Of a stretch of DNA of 64,000 bases, positions 33,339 to 43,366 are shown in pieces. Numbering within the stretch: the stretch's first letter is position 1; the number at the start of each line of letters is the position of its first letter. The DNA comes from Rhizobiaceae bacterium (lineage in GTDB: Bacteria > Pseudomonadota > Alphaproteobacteria > Rhizobiales > Rhizobiaceae). Under the pieces are notes generated by a model that saw only the letters and a program-made list of their open reading frames with translations, did not search any database and was not told the DNA's origin. The DNA is taken from positions 2,515,501 to 2,579,500 of the forward strand of contig JAMLJB010000001.1 in the NCBI GenBank assembly GCA_023953835.1, given 5' to 3'. Position numbers and translations under genes: made by a program.

Positions 33339-34037
33339 TTATTCCTTGCCGAGCAGTTTTTTCAGCATGGCGGCCATCGGGCCGTCCTGCGGCAGCTTGA
33401 CCTGCGGCTGGTGCGGCCGGGCCTGGCGGATATGGCTCTGGCCTTTTTCGGGCTTGGGCGCGCCGACATTGCCGCCGACGGCGAGCGAAACCTTGTTCAT
33501 GAAGCTGGCGTCGTCCCCCCCGGCGAGCAGGTCGGCATGGGCGGCGACTGCCTCCAGCAGCGGGTCCAGCCAATCATGGTCTGCCTTCGCGAAGTCGCCG
33601 AGCACATAGCCGTGCACCAGTTCGCGCGCGCCCGGATGGCCCACGCCGATGCGCACGCGGCGGTAGTCGTTGCCGACATGCTGGTCGATGGAGCGGATGC
33701 CGTTGTGGCCGCCGGCACTGCCGCCTGTCTTGATGCGCACCTTGCCCGCGGCGAGGTCGATCTCGTCATAGAGGACGGTGAGGCAGGCCGGGTCGAGCTT
33801 GTAGAAGCGCAGCACTTCCCCGACCGACTGGCCGGACTGGTTCATGAAGGTCTGCGGCTTGACGAGCAGCACCTTATCGCCGCCCAGCCTGCCTTCGGAA
33901 ATCTCGGCGCTGAACTTCTTCGTCCACGGAGAAAAAGAATGGCGGCGGGCAATCGCGTCCGCCGCCATGAAGCCGACATTGTGCCGGTTGTTCGCATATT
34001 TCGCGCCGGGATTGCCGAGACCTGCAAAGATGAGCAT
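33339..34037 (-). CDS. pth: Peptidyl-tRNA hydrolase
   Basis: 232 residues; recycles peptidyl-tRNA released from stalled ribosomes. The catalytic His lies in [12 protein letters not shown], and the conserved [21 protein letters not shown] and [10 protein letters not shown] blocks are present. About 40 extra residues at the C-terminus (Lys/Gln/Pro-rich) follow the core; such extensions occur in Rhizobiales. It lies 27 bases downstream of rplY, the standard rplY-pth pair. Confidence 0.94.
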   Translation of the reverse strand: MLIFAGLGNPGAKYANNRHNVGFMAADAIARRHSFSPWTKKFSAEISEGRLGGDKVLLVKPQTFMNQSGQSVGEVLRFYKLDPACLTVLYDEIDLAAGKVRIKTGGSAGGHNGIRSIDQHVGNDYRRVRIGVGHPGARELVHGYVLGDFAKADHDWLDPLLEAVAAHADLLAGGDDASFMNKVSLAVGGNVGAPKPEKGQSHIRQARPHQPQVKLPQDGPMAAMLKKLLGKE

Positions 34038-34064
34038 CGCAGCAATCTCCAGCGCGGAGGAGGA

Positions 34065-34691
34065 CTATTCCTCCTTCTCGCCCGCAGCGGCCGGCGCGGC
34101 TTCGCTCTCGTCCGACTTCATCGCGGACGAGCCGGCGATGGTGGCGATGGTGAAGTCACGGTCGGAAATGACCGGCTTGACGCCCTGGGGAAGCTTGACC
34201 GCCGAGATATGGATGGAATCGCCGATGTCGGCGCCGTCCAGATCGACCGTGATGAAATCGGGGATCGCATCGGCGGGGCAGTGGAATTCGACTTCGTGGC
34301 GCACGACGTTCAACACGCCGCCGCGCTTGATGCCGGGCGATTTCTCTTCATTGATGAAGTGAACCGGAACCTGCACGTTGACCTCGGTGTCCTTGCTGAC
34401 GCGCAGGAAATCCACGTGAAGCGGGAAATCCTTCACCGGGTCGAGCTGGTAGTCCTTGGGCAGGACACGGATCTTCTTGCCGTCGACGTCGATCGTGGCG
34501 ACCGTCGTCAGGAAACCGCCGCCGTGAATCTTGTAATAGACGTCCTTGTAGGACAGGGCGATGGCCAGGGGTGACTGCTTGTCGCCGTAGATGACGGCGG
34601 GTACTTTACCGTTGCGGCGAACTGCACGGGCGGACCCCTTACCGACCTGTTCGCGCGCTTCGGCCTTGAGCTCGTACGTATCGTGGCTCAT
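34065..34691 (-). CDS. rplY: 50S ribosomal protein L25 (Ctc form)
   Basis: 208 residues: an N-terminal 5S rRNA-binding L25 domain ([27 protein letters not shown]) and the Ctc-type C-terminal beta domain, ending in an Ala/Glu-rich tail. Start at 34691 chosen because the family begins MSHDTYEL; longer frames run into the leader. A GC-rich hairpin at 34757-34776 in the leader may end the upstream beta-barrel gene or structure this mRNA. Confidence 0.94.
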   Translation of the reverse strand: MSHDTYELKAEAREQVGKGSARAVRRNGKVPAVIYGDKQSPLAIALSYKDVYYKIHGGGFLTTVATIDVDGKKIRVLPKDYQLDPVKDFPLHVDFLRVSKDTEVNVQVPVHFINEEKSPGIKRGGVLNVVRHEVEFHCPADAIPDFITVDLDGADIGDSIHISAVKLPQGVKPVISDRDFTIATIAGSSAMKSDESEAAPAAAGEKEE

Positions 34692-34867
34692 GGCTTTTCC
34701 TTTCGCGTTGTATGGAGCGTCTGCGGGACGGCTGGAGCCGATCCGTAAACGTCGAAAGCCGCCGGATGAGGCGGCTCTCCGCCGCGTTGCCTCCAAGGGT
34801 GTCTACGCGGGTGGCGGCTGCATATAGCAACTGCCGCCAAAGCGCAAGCGCGGGGCATTCAGGCAGG

Positions 34868-37186
34868 TCAGAAGCGCACGCCGATCCCGAGCTTTGCGCC
34901 CGTCGAGACCTGGCTGTGGTCCTCGACGTTCAGCAAGAGTCCGAAATCGACGTTCCAGTTGTTTGCGGTGTTGAGCGACAGCCCGGCCGAAAGCCGCCCG
35001 AACGCTCCTGAGCCGTCGAGTTCGGAGAAACCGGCGGTCAGGCCGATCTTCGGCGTCAGGACAGAGTCGTTTTCAAGGGTGAACTGCCGAGCGATCTCCG
35101 CGCCGAGGCTGACGCGCAACTGTTCTTCCGAAAACCCTTTGATTTCGAGCAGATCGCCGGAACCATTTTGAACTGCATAGTCCTTGATGGTTTCCGAGAA
35201 ATAGGCCGCCCGCAGGCGCGGCGTCACAGTCGTCACCTCATCCAATTGCCACTGTCCCGAGATGGCCGTGTCGAGCAGCCAACGGCTCGTATCGAACGAC
35301 CCGTCCCAGAATGCGGTGTCGATGTCGTTGGAGGAACCGCCGTAGAGCAGGCTCGTATCCCAGAACACGCCCTTGTGGATTTCCAGAGAGGCATAGGGAC
35401 CAGCAAGCCAGCCATTGCCGGTAAGCTCGGCGTCCTCATCGGTCGGATCGCTCATCCGGTCGTAGTGGAAGGAAAGGCCGATCAGCGCCTTGTCCGAAAG
35501 CATGTAGTCCGCGCCTGTGGAAACGAGACCGAACGTGCCCCATCGGCTGCCGTTCTCGTCGCGATTGTGGAACATGAGCGCGCCGTCGATCCAGATGTTG
35601 AATCGCGATGGCTCCGTGCCGGCCTCGTTATCCGCATTTGCTGCCGCTGCTTCGATCTGCGCGAGGCTGGTGGAAAATGTGGTCGTCATACCGCCTGCCA
35701 ACGGTGTCAGGCTCGCGGTGACGGGACCGCGAGAGGTGGACATGCGGCGACGTTCCATAAGGCCGGGCACCTTGATCGTGGATGAAATCAGGTTCTGACG
35801 CGTCTTGACGAAACCGTGGACAAGCCCGTCAATCTCTGTTGCCACCTGTGCCGGATCATAGGTCAGAAGGTACGTGATCGTTCCGGTGCTGGATACACCG
35901 AGCGAACTTGTGAGCCGGTATTGGACGGTCGCGTGGCCTGAATAGGCCGGGTTCGGGATGAACTTCAGATACCAGCCGAGCGACGTGATCGGGCCGGCAC
36001 TTGCAAATTCTCCATTGACGATGGTTGCCGTTCCGGCGTTGGCCGGGACGACCGATACGACATCCGCGGAAGCGAACGGGCCGCCAGTCGCTCCGCTGGT
36101 CAGGTCGACGTTTCTGGGCGTGGTCCCGGCGGCAACCTCGATTGTCCTGTCGGGCATGCTCACCGTGCGTGATTTGACCTTGATCGTATAGTTCGCGGTT
36201 CCGGTCGCATCGTTGCCATCGGTGACCTGAATGGTGAAGGTGTAGTCCCTGACTTCGGCATCGGCTTCGACGGGGCCGGTCAACGCGCCGGTGGAGACAT
36301 TGAGCACCACGCCGTCGGGCAATGTGCCGGATATAAGGCTGTAGACCAGCGTTCCAGACCCGCCGGTGGCCGAAATCGGTTGGCTGTAGTCCCCGCCGGC
36401 CATGGCATCCGCCAGGTTTCCACTGGCTGGATTGAAAACGAATGTCGTTGGGGCGACCGCAACCGTAACTGTGATGGGAGCCGATGTCGCGGCGTCATTG
36501 CTGTCGTCGCCGGCATATTCCGCGGTGATGGTATGCGCGCCGACGGTCAACGCCGAGGTTGAATAGGTCGCGGTCGTGCCGGAGATCGTGCCGGTTCCAA
36601 GCGTGGTGGCGCCATCCTTGAAGGTGACGGTTCCAGAAGGCGACGAACCGTCGGACAAGGTTGCGGTGAATGTCACGGACGCGCCCTGAGCAGGGTTGGG
36701 GTTTGAGGACGAAACCGTGATTGTAGGCGTGGCAAGAGCGCTTTCGCACGAGGCTTCTATCGTGATTGAAGTTGGTCCAGTGGGCATGGGGGTGACGTGG
36801 GTGTGCATCGTCAGATCGCCGGTTCCGGTAACGGTGTATTCCAGACGTTCGGGCGTATCTCCGAAGTTCGAGGACGCAAGCGGTCCGCCAAACGCATCAT
36901 TCAACAGCATGAAGATGGTCTCACCCGATGGGCTGTTGCCGGAGACCATCAACACAATCGTGTCGCCGATGGCAAAGTCGCTTTGGGTGTTGAGAACTCG
37001 CGGGCCGCCCGGCTCATAGTCGGTCTTGTCGAAAGCGCCATTATTCACGGCATCGCAGCCGTCCGAGGCGAAGGCCAAGGCGGGAATGAGGAACGTTGCG
37101 GCGGCTGAAAGGGCGATACTGAAGGCGAGGCGCGCCAGGAACAAACCTAAATTTCGCAGCAAAATGCGTCTCCCGCTTCCTTGCAC
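34868..37186 (-). CDS. Ig-domain autotransporter-like outer membrane protein
   Basis: 772 residues. A long hydrophobic signal ends near LAFASDG. Next come an Ig-like domain with the GTVTFKDGATTLGTGTISG repeat pattern (about 155-245) and a putative Ig (He_PIG) domain (FNPASGNLADAMAGGDYS...). A linker is followed by a C-terminal beta-barrel of about 290 residues ending in GIGVRF, with a terminal Phe. Probably a type Va secreted surface protein. The start is GTG 37186, or TTG 37162 with GGGAG in front. AT-rich CTAA/TTAG sites lie upstream. Confidence 0.85.
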   Translation of the reverse strand: MQGSGRRILLRNLGLFLARLAFSIALSAAATFLIPALAFASDGCDAVNNGAFDKTDYEPGGPRVLNTQSDFAIGDTIVLMVSGNSPSGETIFMLLNDAFGGPLASSNFGDTPERLEYTVTGTGDLTMHTHVTPMPTGPTSITIEASCESALATPTITVSSSNPNPAQGASVTFTATLSDGSSPSGTVTFKDGATTLGTGTISGTTATYSTSALTVGAHTITAEYAGDDSNDAATSAPITVTVAVAPTTFVFNPASGNLADAMAGGDYSQPISATGGSGTLVYSLISGTLPDGVVLNVSTGALTGPVEADAEVRDYTFTIQVTDGNDATGTANYTIKVKSRTVSMPDRTIEVAAGTTPRNVDLTSGATGGPFASADVVSVVPANAGTATIVNGEFASAGPITSLGWYLKFIPNPAYSGHATVQYRLTSSLGVSSTGTITYLLTYDPAQVATEIDGLVHGFVKTRQNLISSTIKVPGLMERRRMSTSRGPVTASLTPLAGGMTTTFSTSLAQIEAAAANADNEAGTEPSRFNIWIDGALMFHNRDENGSRWGTFGLVSTGADYMLSDKALIGLSFHYDRMSDPTDEDAELTGNGWLAGPYASLEIHKGVFWDTSLLYGGSSNDIDTAFWDGSFDTSRWLLDTAISGQWQLDEVTTVTPRLRAAYFSETIKDYAVQNGSGDLLEIKGFSEEQLRVSLGAEIARQFTLENDSVLTPKIGLTAGFSELDGSGAFGRLSAGLSLNTANNWNVDFGLLLNVEDHSQVSTGAKLGIGVRF

Positions 37187-37242
37187 ATCGATTCAACGAT
37201 GGATTGCTGTCGGCATATCTCCGGAAGATAATAGAAGCAGAT

Positions 37243-37268
37243 TCTAAATTTGCAAAATCTAAAATTAG
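37243..37268 (-). promoter_or_regulatory. AT-rich CTAA...TTAG site upstream of the Ig-domain barrel protein
   Basis: TCTAAATT (37243-37250) is followed by CTAA-AA-TTAG (37259-37268), about 57-82 bases upstream of the start at 37186 in a GC-rich genome. Closely similar CTAA-A-TTAG sites occur before the adhesin (40525) and after it (43421). They may be regulator sites shared by surface-protein genes. Confidence 0.45.
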
Positions 37269-37366
37269 TAGGCGGTACTGCCGCTTGAACAATCCACAGA
37301 CTGACAAGCCGCATCCTGACGCACCCCGGTAGGACTGCGTTCAACGGAAAAAGATTAAGGGCTGAC

Positions 37367-38302
37367 TTAGTCGAACAGGCTGGAGACGGATTCTTCCAGC
37401 GCGGTGCGGGAGATCGCCTCGCCGATAAGTTCTGCGATGGAGACGACTCGGATGTTGTGCGCGTCCATGACCGCCTGCGTCGGCTGGATGGAATCGGTGA
37501 TGACGAGTTCCTGCAGTTTCGAGCCGGTGATGCGAGCGACCGCGCCGCCCGACAGAACGCCGTGCGTGATATAGGCCGTCACGCTGGCCGCGCCCGCGTC
37601 GAGCAGGGCTTCGGCGGCGTTGCAGAGCGTGCCGCCGGAATCGACGATGTCGTCGAACAGCAGGCAGTCCTTGCCGTCCACGTCGCCGATGATGTTCATG
37701 ACCTCCGACTGGCCGGGCTGATCGCGGCGCTTGTCCACGATGGACAGCGGCGCGTCGAGCCGCTTGGCCAGCGCGCGGGCGCGCACCACGCCGCCGACAT
37801 CGGGCGAAACGACCATGACATTGGCGAGTTGCTTGTATTTGGCCTTCACGTCACGAGCCATGACCGGAACGGAAAAGAGATTGTCCACCGGCGTGTCGAA
37901 GAAGCCCTGTATCTGGCCTGCATGCAGGTCGAGTGTCAGCACGCGATAGCAGCCCGCGCGCGTGATCATGTTGGCGACGAGCTTGGCGGAGATCGGCGTG
38001 CGCCCGGCGGAGCGCCGGTCCTGCCGCGCATAGCCGAAATAGGGTATGACCGCCGTGATGCGCCGGGCGGAGGAGCGCATGAAGGCGTCGATCATGATGA
38101 GCAGTTCCATCAGGTGATCGTTGGTCGGATAAGAGGTGGACTGGAGGATGAATACATCCTCGCCGCGCACGTTTTCCTGAATCTCGACAAAGATTTCCTG
38201 GTCGGCGAAGCGCTTCACGGTCGCCTTGCCCAGCGGGATATTGAGGTAGCGGGCGACGGCTTCCGCCAGAACCCGGTTCGAATTGCCCGCGAAAAGTTTC
38301 AT
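37367..38302 (-). CDS. prs: Ribose-phosphate pyrophosphokinase
   Basis: 311 residues; makes PRPP from ribose 5-phosphate and ATP. The ATP-binding [17 protein letters not shown] loop, the [17 protein letters not shown] motif and the PRPP loop [17 protein letters not shown] are intact, so this is the class I enzyme. Start at 38302 ([10 protein letters not shown]) matches the family; codons further upstream are not conserved. Confidence 0.95.
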   Translation of the reverse strand: MKLFAGNSNRVLAEAVARYLNIPLGKATVKRFADQEIFVEIQENVRGEDVFILQSTSYPTNDHLMELLIMIDAFMRSSARRITAVIPYFGYARQDRRSAGRTPISAKLVANMITRAGCYRVLTLDLHAGQIQGFFDTPVDNLFSVPVMARDVKAKYKQLANVMVVSPDVGGVVRARALAKRLDAPLSIVDKRRDQPGQSEVMNIIGDVDGKDCLLFDDIVDSGGTLCNAAEALLDAGAASVTAYITHGVLSGGAVARITGSKLQELVITDSIQPTQAVMDAHNIRVVSIAELIGEAISRTALEESVSSLFD

Positions 38303-38435
38303 GCAGATTCCCTGGCGACGCGCCGCTCGGATATGCGGGGCTTTTAGCGCCATCACGCCGCAATGCAAGCGGCGTCGTTCGGAATCCCGACCATAACCCA
38401 GTGAAAAATTCCGACCTAACGCAGCGTTAGCAGGC

Positions 38436-39587
38436 TCACTTGACGATCAGTTCAAGCCCGTGCCGCGAGAGCGGTCTGGGCGCCGCGTCGGTTGTCAGGT
38501 AGGTGCGCCCGAGCGTCATCGCGGTTTCGGTTTCGGAATCCATGATGATCATGTGCGCAAAGAGCGTCATGTCGGGCGCGATGGGTTCGGCGTTGCCCTG
38601 ATAGAACATCGGCATGTCCATCCAGGACGGCGTGAAGCGCGCGCCAAGCGAATAGCCGCAGGCGTTGAGGCGGTGGCGCGTGAGGCCGTGCGCCTCCAGC
38701 GACCGCGCATGCGCGTCGAACACGTCGCCGAATGTGTTGCCGGGCGTCATGGCACGCTCGACCGCGACGAGGGCGTCGCGCGCGGCTTCGAACAGTTCCT
38801 GATGATGCTTGCTGGCCCTGCCGGTCAGCACGGTGCGCATCATGGCCGCGTGGTAGTGATGGAAAACGCCGGCCCATTCCAGCGTTAGCTGGTCGTTCTT
38901 CGTCAGCTTGCGCCGCCCCGCCTTGTAGCGGCACAAAAGCGCGTCCGCGCCCGAGCCGATGATGAATTCGTTTGCCGGATAGTCGCCGCCGCCCGTGAAG
39001 ATCGCGCCTTGCATGGCCGCGAGGATCTTGCCCTCGTCCGCGCCCTGCTTGATCAGCTTCAGCGCCGCGTCGAAGGCTTCGTCGGCGAGTTCCGCGGCCT
39101 TTTCCACCTTTTTGATTTCGGCGGGGCTCTTGAACTGCCGCAGGCGAGAGACGATGCCGGACGCATCGACCACCTGGCCGAATGTTTTCAATTGCTCGTC
39201 CAGCAACTGGCCGTTGCGGGCGGTCAGGCCGTGCGTATCGTATTCGACGCCGATGCGCATGCCGAGCAGGCCGAGATCGTTGAGCAGGTTGCGCAGGTCC
39301 AGCGCGGGGTTGGCGTCGGCGCGGTCGGTCCACACCGTGATGCTTTCGATGGTGGAGGTGTGCTTGGCCTGCCTGAGGTCCGCCGAACGCGTCAGCAGGA
39401 ACATGGTGCCGTCCGCCTTGACCGCGAGGCACTGGAAGAAGCAGAAGCCGAACGTGTCGTAGCCGGTCAGCCAGTACATGCTTTCCTGCGCGAAAAGCAG
39501 GATCGCGTCGAGCTTCTTGTCCGCCATTTCCAGCACCAGCCGGTCGCGGCGTGCATCGAATTCTGCGCGTTCAAAGTGCAGGGCCAT
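38436..39587 (-). CDS. M24-fold protein, creatinase/ectoine-hydrolase-like
   Basis: 383 residues: an N-terminal creatinase-type domain ([20 protein letters not shown]) and a C-terminal pita-bread M24 domain. The five metal ligands of true Xaa-Pro peptidases are not visible. The DVG strand is LEWAGV, the second Asp region is YHAAMMRT, the HGxGH motif is GYSLGARF, and the two Glu sites read HMIIMDSE and GRTYLTT. It may therefore be a metal-free amidinohydrolase like creatinase or ectoine hydrolase, or another function. Its start overlaps the pgeF stop (ATGA), so the two are co-expressed. Confidence 0.8.
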   Translation of the reverse strand: MALHFERAEFDARRDRLVLEMADKKLDAILLFAQESMYWLTGYDTFGFCFFQCLAVKADGTMFLLTRSADLRQAKHTSTIESITVWTDRADANPALDLRNLLNDLGLLGMRIGVEYDTHGLTARNGQLLDEQLKTFGQVVDASGIVSRLRQFKSPAEIKKVEKAAELADEAFDAALKLIKQGADEGKILAAMQGAIFTGGGDYPANEFIIGSGADALLCRYKAGRRKLTKNDQLTLEWAGVFHHYHAAMMRTVLTGRASKHHQELFEAARDALVAVERAMTPGNTFGDVFDAHARSLEAHGLTRHRLNACGYSLGARFTPSWMDMPMFYQGNAEPIAPDMTLFAHMIIMDSETETAMTLGRTYLTTDAAPRPLSRHGLELIVK

Positions 39588-40381
39588 CAACCTTCCTCCA
39601 TGACGATTGCCGAAATGTGCCGGCCATAGTCCGGCTCCCGCCGGTGGGTCGAACGGCGATAGGAGTAAAAGAGGGCGTCGTCCGCATAGGTGCACAGATA
39701 GAGCGCCTCGGCCTGAACGCCGGCCTTCCTGAGGCGGTCCACGGTATAGCTGTTGAGGTCGAACATGGAATGCCCGGCATTGGCGGACATGGTGAAATAG
39801 GCGGCGTTGTCCCGGTCCTGCTCGATGAACCGCTCGACGAACTCCGGCCCGACCTCGTAATTGGCCTGGCTGATCGAAGGCCCGAGCGCGGCCCTGATCC
39901 GCTCGCGCTCTGCGCCAAGCGAGATCATGGCATCGACGGTGCTTTCCAGAACGCCGGTCAGCGCGCCCTTCCAGCCCGCATGCGCCGCGCCGATGACGCG
40001 GGCCTGCGGCTCGACGAAAAGAATCGGCCCGCAATCGGCGCTGGATGCGCCGACGGCAATGCCCGGCCTGTCCGTCACCAGCGCGTCGACCTTGGGGCGA
40101 GGGCCGGAAAAAGGCTCGCGCACGACAAGCGCGTCGGGTGAGTGAATCTGGTGCGCCGACATGAGCGATTCGATCTCGACGCCCATCCATGCGGCGACCC
40201 GCTCGCGGTTTTCGCGCACCTTCGCGGGATCGTCGCTCGATCCCGTGCCGGTGTTCAGACCCTTGTAGATGCCTTCGGAAACGCCGCCTGTGCGGGTGAA
40301 ATAGCCGTGGCGGATGCCGGATGCGGCAAGCCCTTCCAGAAGCGGCGAGACGATCGGTTCGGGCATGGTCGTGGTCGTCAT
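39587..40381 (-). CDS. pgeF: Peptidoglycan editing factor / multicopper-like purine nucleosidase fold
   Basis: 264-residue YfiH/DUF152 protein. Catalytic His and Cys residues are seen in LMSAHQIHS, SSADCGPILF and GAAHAGWKGALTGVLE, the zinc-binding HxnCxnH set. The E. coli protein prevents mis-incorporation of serine into peptidoglycan; others act as adenosine phosphorylase or deaminase. In many Rhizobiales it sits next to lgt and a midA gene; here those lie 13 kb away, so the order is broken. Confidence 0.92.
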   Translation of the reverse strand: MTTTTMPEPIVSPLLEGLAASGIRHGYFTRTGGVSEGIYKGLNTGTGSSDDPAKVRENRERVAAWMGVEIESLMSAHQIHSPDALVVREPFSGPRPKVDALVTDRPGIAVGASSADCGPILFVEPQARVIGAAHAGWKGALTGVLESTVDAMISLGAERERIRAALGPSISQANYEVGPEFVERFIEQDRDNAAYFTMSANAGHSMFDLNSYTVDRLRKAGVQAEALYLCTYADDALFYSYRRSTHRREPDYGRHISAIVMEEG

Positions 40382-40524
40382 GGCGCGTGTTGTGGTCCGC
40401 GGGCGCGGCCTCCGTCAAGGCTGGAATGCATCTGGCCCACCAATTGTGAAGCCGCGATCCGGTGTTCGCGACGGCCATGACAAGGGTGTGCGACTTAAAA
40501 TCTGAGAACGTATATAATTTTATA

Positions 40525-40533
40525 CTAAATTAG
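40525..40533. promoter_or_regulatory. CTAA-A-TTAG palindrome upstream of the adhesin
   Basis: CTAAATTAG lies in a 50-base AT-rich stretch (40508-40552, with TATATAATTTTATA just before it) between pgeF and the adhesin gene. The AT-rich block probably contains the adhesin promoter. Confidence 0.5.
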
Positions 40534-40579
40534 GAAAATTACCCGATTTAGGATGAAGCACGCATTCTGGAGGCCCGTC

Positions 40580-43366
40580 ATGCTGTCTGAGCTTTTTCAT
40601 GGACGCCCCACCGTTCATGTCGACGGCATTGTAACCGCATCGACGCGCCCGAGCGTGTTCGTGATTGACGGAAAGCCGTCCGAAATCGCCAATTTCGAGC
40701 GGCGGGGCAAAGACCTCATCATCGAGATGACGGACGGACGGGTCCACACCATCTATGATTTCGGCGCGCTCGGATGGGACTATAACGGGCTGGTGGTGCA
40801 GGACGGCGAGCGGCGGGTCGAGCTTGACGTAAGCCATGCCGTTTCGCTTGCCGGCGACGGCATCGTCGATGAGCTGATAACGGGTTCGCTCGGCGAAACC
40901 GCCGGTTCGCTTGGCGCAACCGCCGGTTCGCAGGGCGCCCTGCTGGGCATTCTGGGCGCGGCATCGGCAGGCGGCGGAGCCGTCGCGCTGGCGAGCGGCG
41001 GCGGTGGCGGCGGGGAATCGTCGCCCGCAGCTCCTGCCCCGGTCGTCGAACCCGAAGTGCCGGATGCGGTCGAGACCCCGTTCGAGTTTGCCGTCGCCTC
41101 CGATACGGGCGCATCGGCCCACGATCACATCACCTCCGACAACAGGCTCGTGCTTGCCGGCAGCGCCGATCCGGGCGTGTCGGTCGAGGTCTGGCTGAAT
41201 GGCGTATCGGTGGGCATTGCGCGGGCCGATCAGGACGGCGAATGGTCGCTCGACCTCAGCGGCACGCCGCTGCCGGATGGCGCCTATGTCGTGACGATGC
41301 AGGCCACCGACGCGTCGGGACACGCCTCCACCGTTTCGGAGGGCGTGCCGCTCGTCATCGATACCGCCGCGCCTGTTGCACCTTCCGGGTTCGAAGTGGC
41401 CCGTGAAGTGGCGACTGAGGCGAACGGCATGCATCCCGCGCCCAATGAAGTCGTGATCTCCGGCACGTCGGAACCGGGCTCGCGGGTGGAAGTGTTCATC
41501 GATGGAAATTCGATCGGCACGACAATGGCGGATTCCAGCGGCAACTGGAGCCTCGATCACACAGCCACGCCGCTGGCCGACGGCACCTATGACGTCACTG
41601 CCGTCGCCACGGATACGGCGGGCAATGTTTCGCCAGCCTCGCCCGTTTTCGAAGTGGTGATCGACACCACGCACCCCGCGGTGACAATTGTCGGGAACGG
41701 CAGCGCGGGCGGGCTGATCGTGTTCAACTTCAGCACGGCCGTCGATGCGGCAAGCTTCACGGAAAGCGACATCACCGTTGCAAACGGCACGCTCAACGCC
41801 GGCTCGCTCATCCAGATCGACGCGACGACCTGGCATGCCTATGTGACGCCGGACCCGGGCGCGACCACAAATGTCGCGGTGACGCTCGATGCGGGCGGGG
41901 TCAAATCCGCCTATTCCAGCCATTACAATCTCGAAGGCAACAATATCACGACGCTCGACAGATTGTTCAGCCCGGTCACGCCCATTGGCAGCGACGCTGC
42001 CGGAATGGATACGTCGCACGCCGTCTCGGCGGTCTCGACATTCGATTCCAATGGGACCTTCAACGAGTATATCGGCGGCTGGGATGTCGGCAATGTCGGC
42101 ACCATGACGAAGATGTTCTACATGGCGTCGAGCTTCAACCAGGACATCGGCTCCTGGGACACCGGCAATGTGACGAACATGAGGAGCATGTTCGCCGGGG
42201 CTGCTGCGTTCAACCAGAACATCGGCGGCTGGGATGTGAGCAGGGTGGCGACGATGGACGCCATGTTCAGCGGCGCGCTCTCCTTCAACCGCGACATAGG
42301 CGATTGGGACACCGGCAGCGTGATGACGATGAAAGGCATGTTCGAGGGCGCTGTTGCGTTCAATCAGGATATTTCCACATGGGACGTCTCGAACGTGGTG
42401 AGCATGGAAAACATGTTTTCCGGGGCTGCCGCATTCAATCGCAACCTCGGTGCGTGGGATGTCGGAAACGTCACCACCATGCAGGGCATGTTCGCGGGGG
42501 CCATCGCGTTCAACCAGTCGATCCTCGGCTGGAACTTCGAGAATGTGACGAACATGAGCCGCATGTTCCAGAACACGGCGCTGTTCGACCAGGACCTGAG
42601 TTCATGGAATGTCAGCGGCGTGGAGGACATGAGCCGGATGTTCGACCACGCGGCTGCGTTCAACCAGAATCTCGGAAGCTGGAACATAGCGAGCCTCGGC
42701 GATGCGACGGGCATGTTCACGCAAAGCGGCATGTCGGTCGCCAACATGGACGCCACGCTGCGCGGCTGGGCAAAGCTCGACGCAGGGGAAGCGATCCAGA
42801 ACAATGTCAATCTGGGTGTTGCGACCTACAGCGACGCGACCGCCGCGCAGCACCTGATCGACGAATATGGCTGGACGATCACCGGAACGCTGGCCGCCGG
42901 GAGCCAGGCGGGGACCTCGGGCAACGACACGCTCGTTTTCAGTTCGCAGACCTCGGCGCAGTCGATCCACGGCCTCGGCGGCAACGATACGATCATCGGC
43001 GGTTCCGGCAATGACTGGATCGTCGGCGGTGCGGGTGTCGATGTTCTCACCGGCGGCGCGGGTTCGGACACGTTCCAGTATGGCTTCACCGATGCAGGCG
43101 ACGACCTGATTACCGACTTCACGATTGGAGTTGGTGGCGACACGATCAATCTGGCCGATCTGCTGGAAGGCTACAGCCCCGGCGCGTCCGATCTTTCTTC
43201 ATATGTGACGGCGGTCAGCGATGGCGGCACCGGCACGATCATCACCGTCGACCATGACGGCGGTGGTGCGGCGACAGACCTCGTTTCGGTTCGCCTGCTC
43301 GGCGTCGGCTATACCGCCAACCTGCTTGACGATCTTGTCAGCAACGGAAATCTGGTGCTGGCCTGA
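40580..43366 (+). CDS. Type I secreted adhesin: Bap-like N-terminus, Ig domains, DUF285 repeats, RTX
   Basis: 928 residues, no Sec signal. Residues 1-115 resemble the prefix domain of Bap/LapA-class adhesins (VDGIV..., GKDLIIEMTDGR, LGWDYNGLVV), followed by an Ala/Gly-rich stretch (ALLGILGAASAGGGAVALAS). Two or three bacterial Ig-like domains fill about 175-455. Nine 25-residue DUF285 (BspA-type) repeats span about 494-718. RTX calcium repeats (GGNDTIIGGSGNDWIVGG) lie near 795-830, and the C-terminus fits a type I secretion signal. ATG 40580 has TGGAGG at spacing 6; ATG 40553 is the alternative. No type I secretion genes are in the window. Confidence 0.88.
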   Translation: MLSELFHGRPTVHVDGIVTASTRPSVFVIDGKPSEIANFERRGKDLIIEMTDGRVHTIYDFGALGWDYNGLVVQDGERRVELDVSHAVSLAGDGIVDELITGSLGETAGSLGATAGSQGALLGILGAASAGGGAVALASGGGGGGESSPAAPAPVVEPEVPDAVETPFEFAVASDTGASAHDHITSDNRLVLAGSADPGVSVEVWLNGVSVGIARADQDGEWSLDLSGTPLPDGAYVVTMQATDASGHASTVSEGVPLVIDTAAPVAPSGFEVAREVATEANGMHPAPNEVVISGTSEPGSRVEVFIDGNSIGTTMADSSGNWSLDHTATPLADGTYDVTAVATDTAGNVSPASPVFEVVIDTTHPAVTIVGNGSAGGLIVFNFSTAVDAASFTESDITVANGTLNAGSLIQIDATTWHAYVTPDPGATTNVAVTLDAGGVKSAYSSHYNLEGNNITTLDRLFSPVTPIGSDAAGMDTSHAVSAVSTFDSNGTFNEYIGGWDVGNVGTMTKMFYMASSFNQDIGSWDTGNVTNMRSMFAGAAAFNQNIGGWDVSRVATMDAMFSGALSFNRDIGDWDTGSVMTMKGMFEGAVAFNQDISTWDVSNVVSMENMFSGAAAFNRNLGAWDVGNVTTMQGMFAGAIAFNQSILGWNFENVTNMSRMFQNTALFDQDLSSWNVSGVEDMSRMFDHAAAFNQNLGSWNIASLGDATGMFTQSGMSVANMDATLRGWAKLDAGEAIQNNVNLGVATYSDATAAQHLIDEYGWTITGTLAAGSQAGTSGNDTLVFSSQTSAQSIHGLGGNDTIIGGSGNDWIVGGAGVDVLTGGAGSDTFQYGFTDAGDDLITDFTIGVGGDTINLADLLEGYSPGASDLSSYVTAVSDGGTGTIITVDHDGGGAATDLVSVRLLGVGYTANLLDDLVSNGNLVLA
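42059..42733 (+). repeat. Nine tandem 75-bp repeats coding DUF285 units
   Basis: Each unit encodes 25 residues of the form FNQDIGSWDTGNVTNMxxMF followed by xGAxA. Positions of F, N, W, V, M and MF are kept through all nine units, while the third codon bases vary, so the array is old rather than recently amplified. The last unit is the most degenerate. Confidence 0.9.

Noticed and set aside
34757..34776. Hairpin AGCCGCC...GGCGGCT as a terminator of the Ig-barrel gene
   Set aside because: It lacks a clear T run on the minus strand, so I mention it only under rplY.
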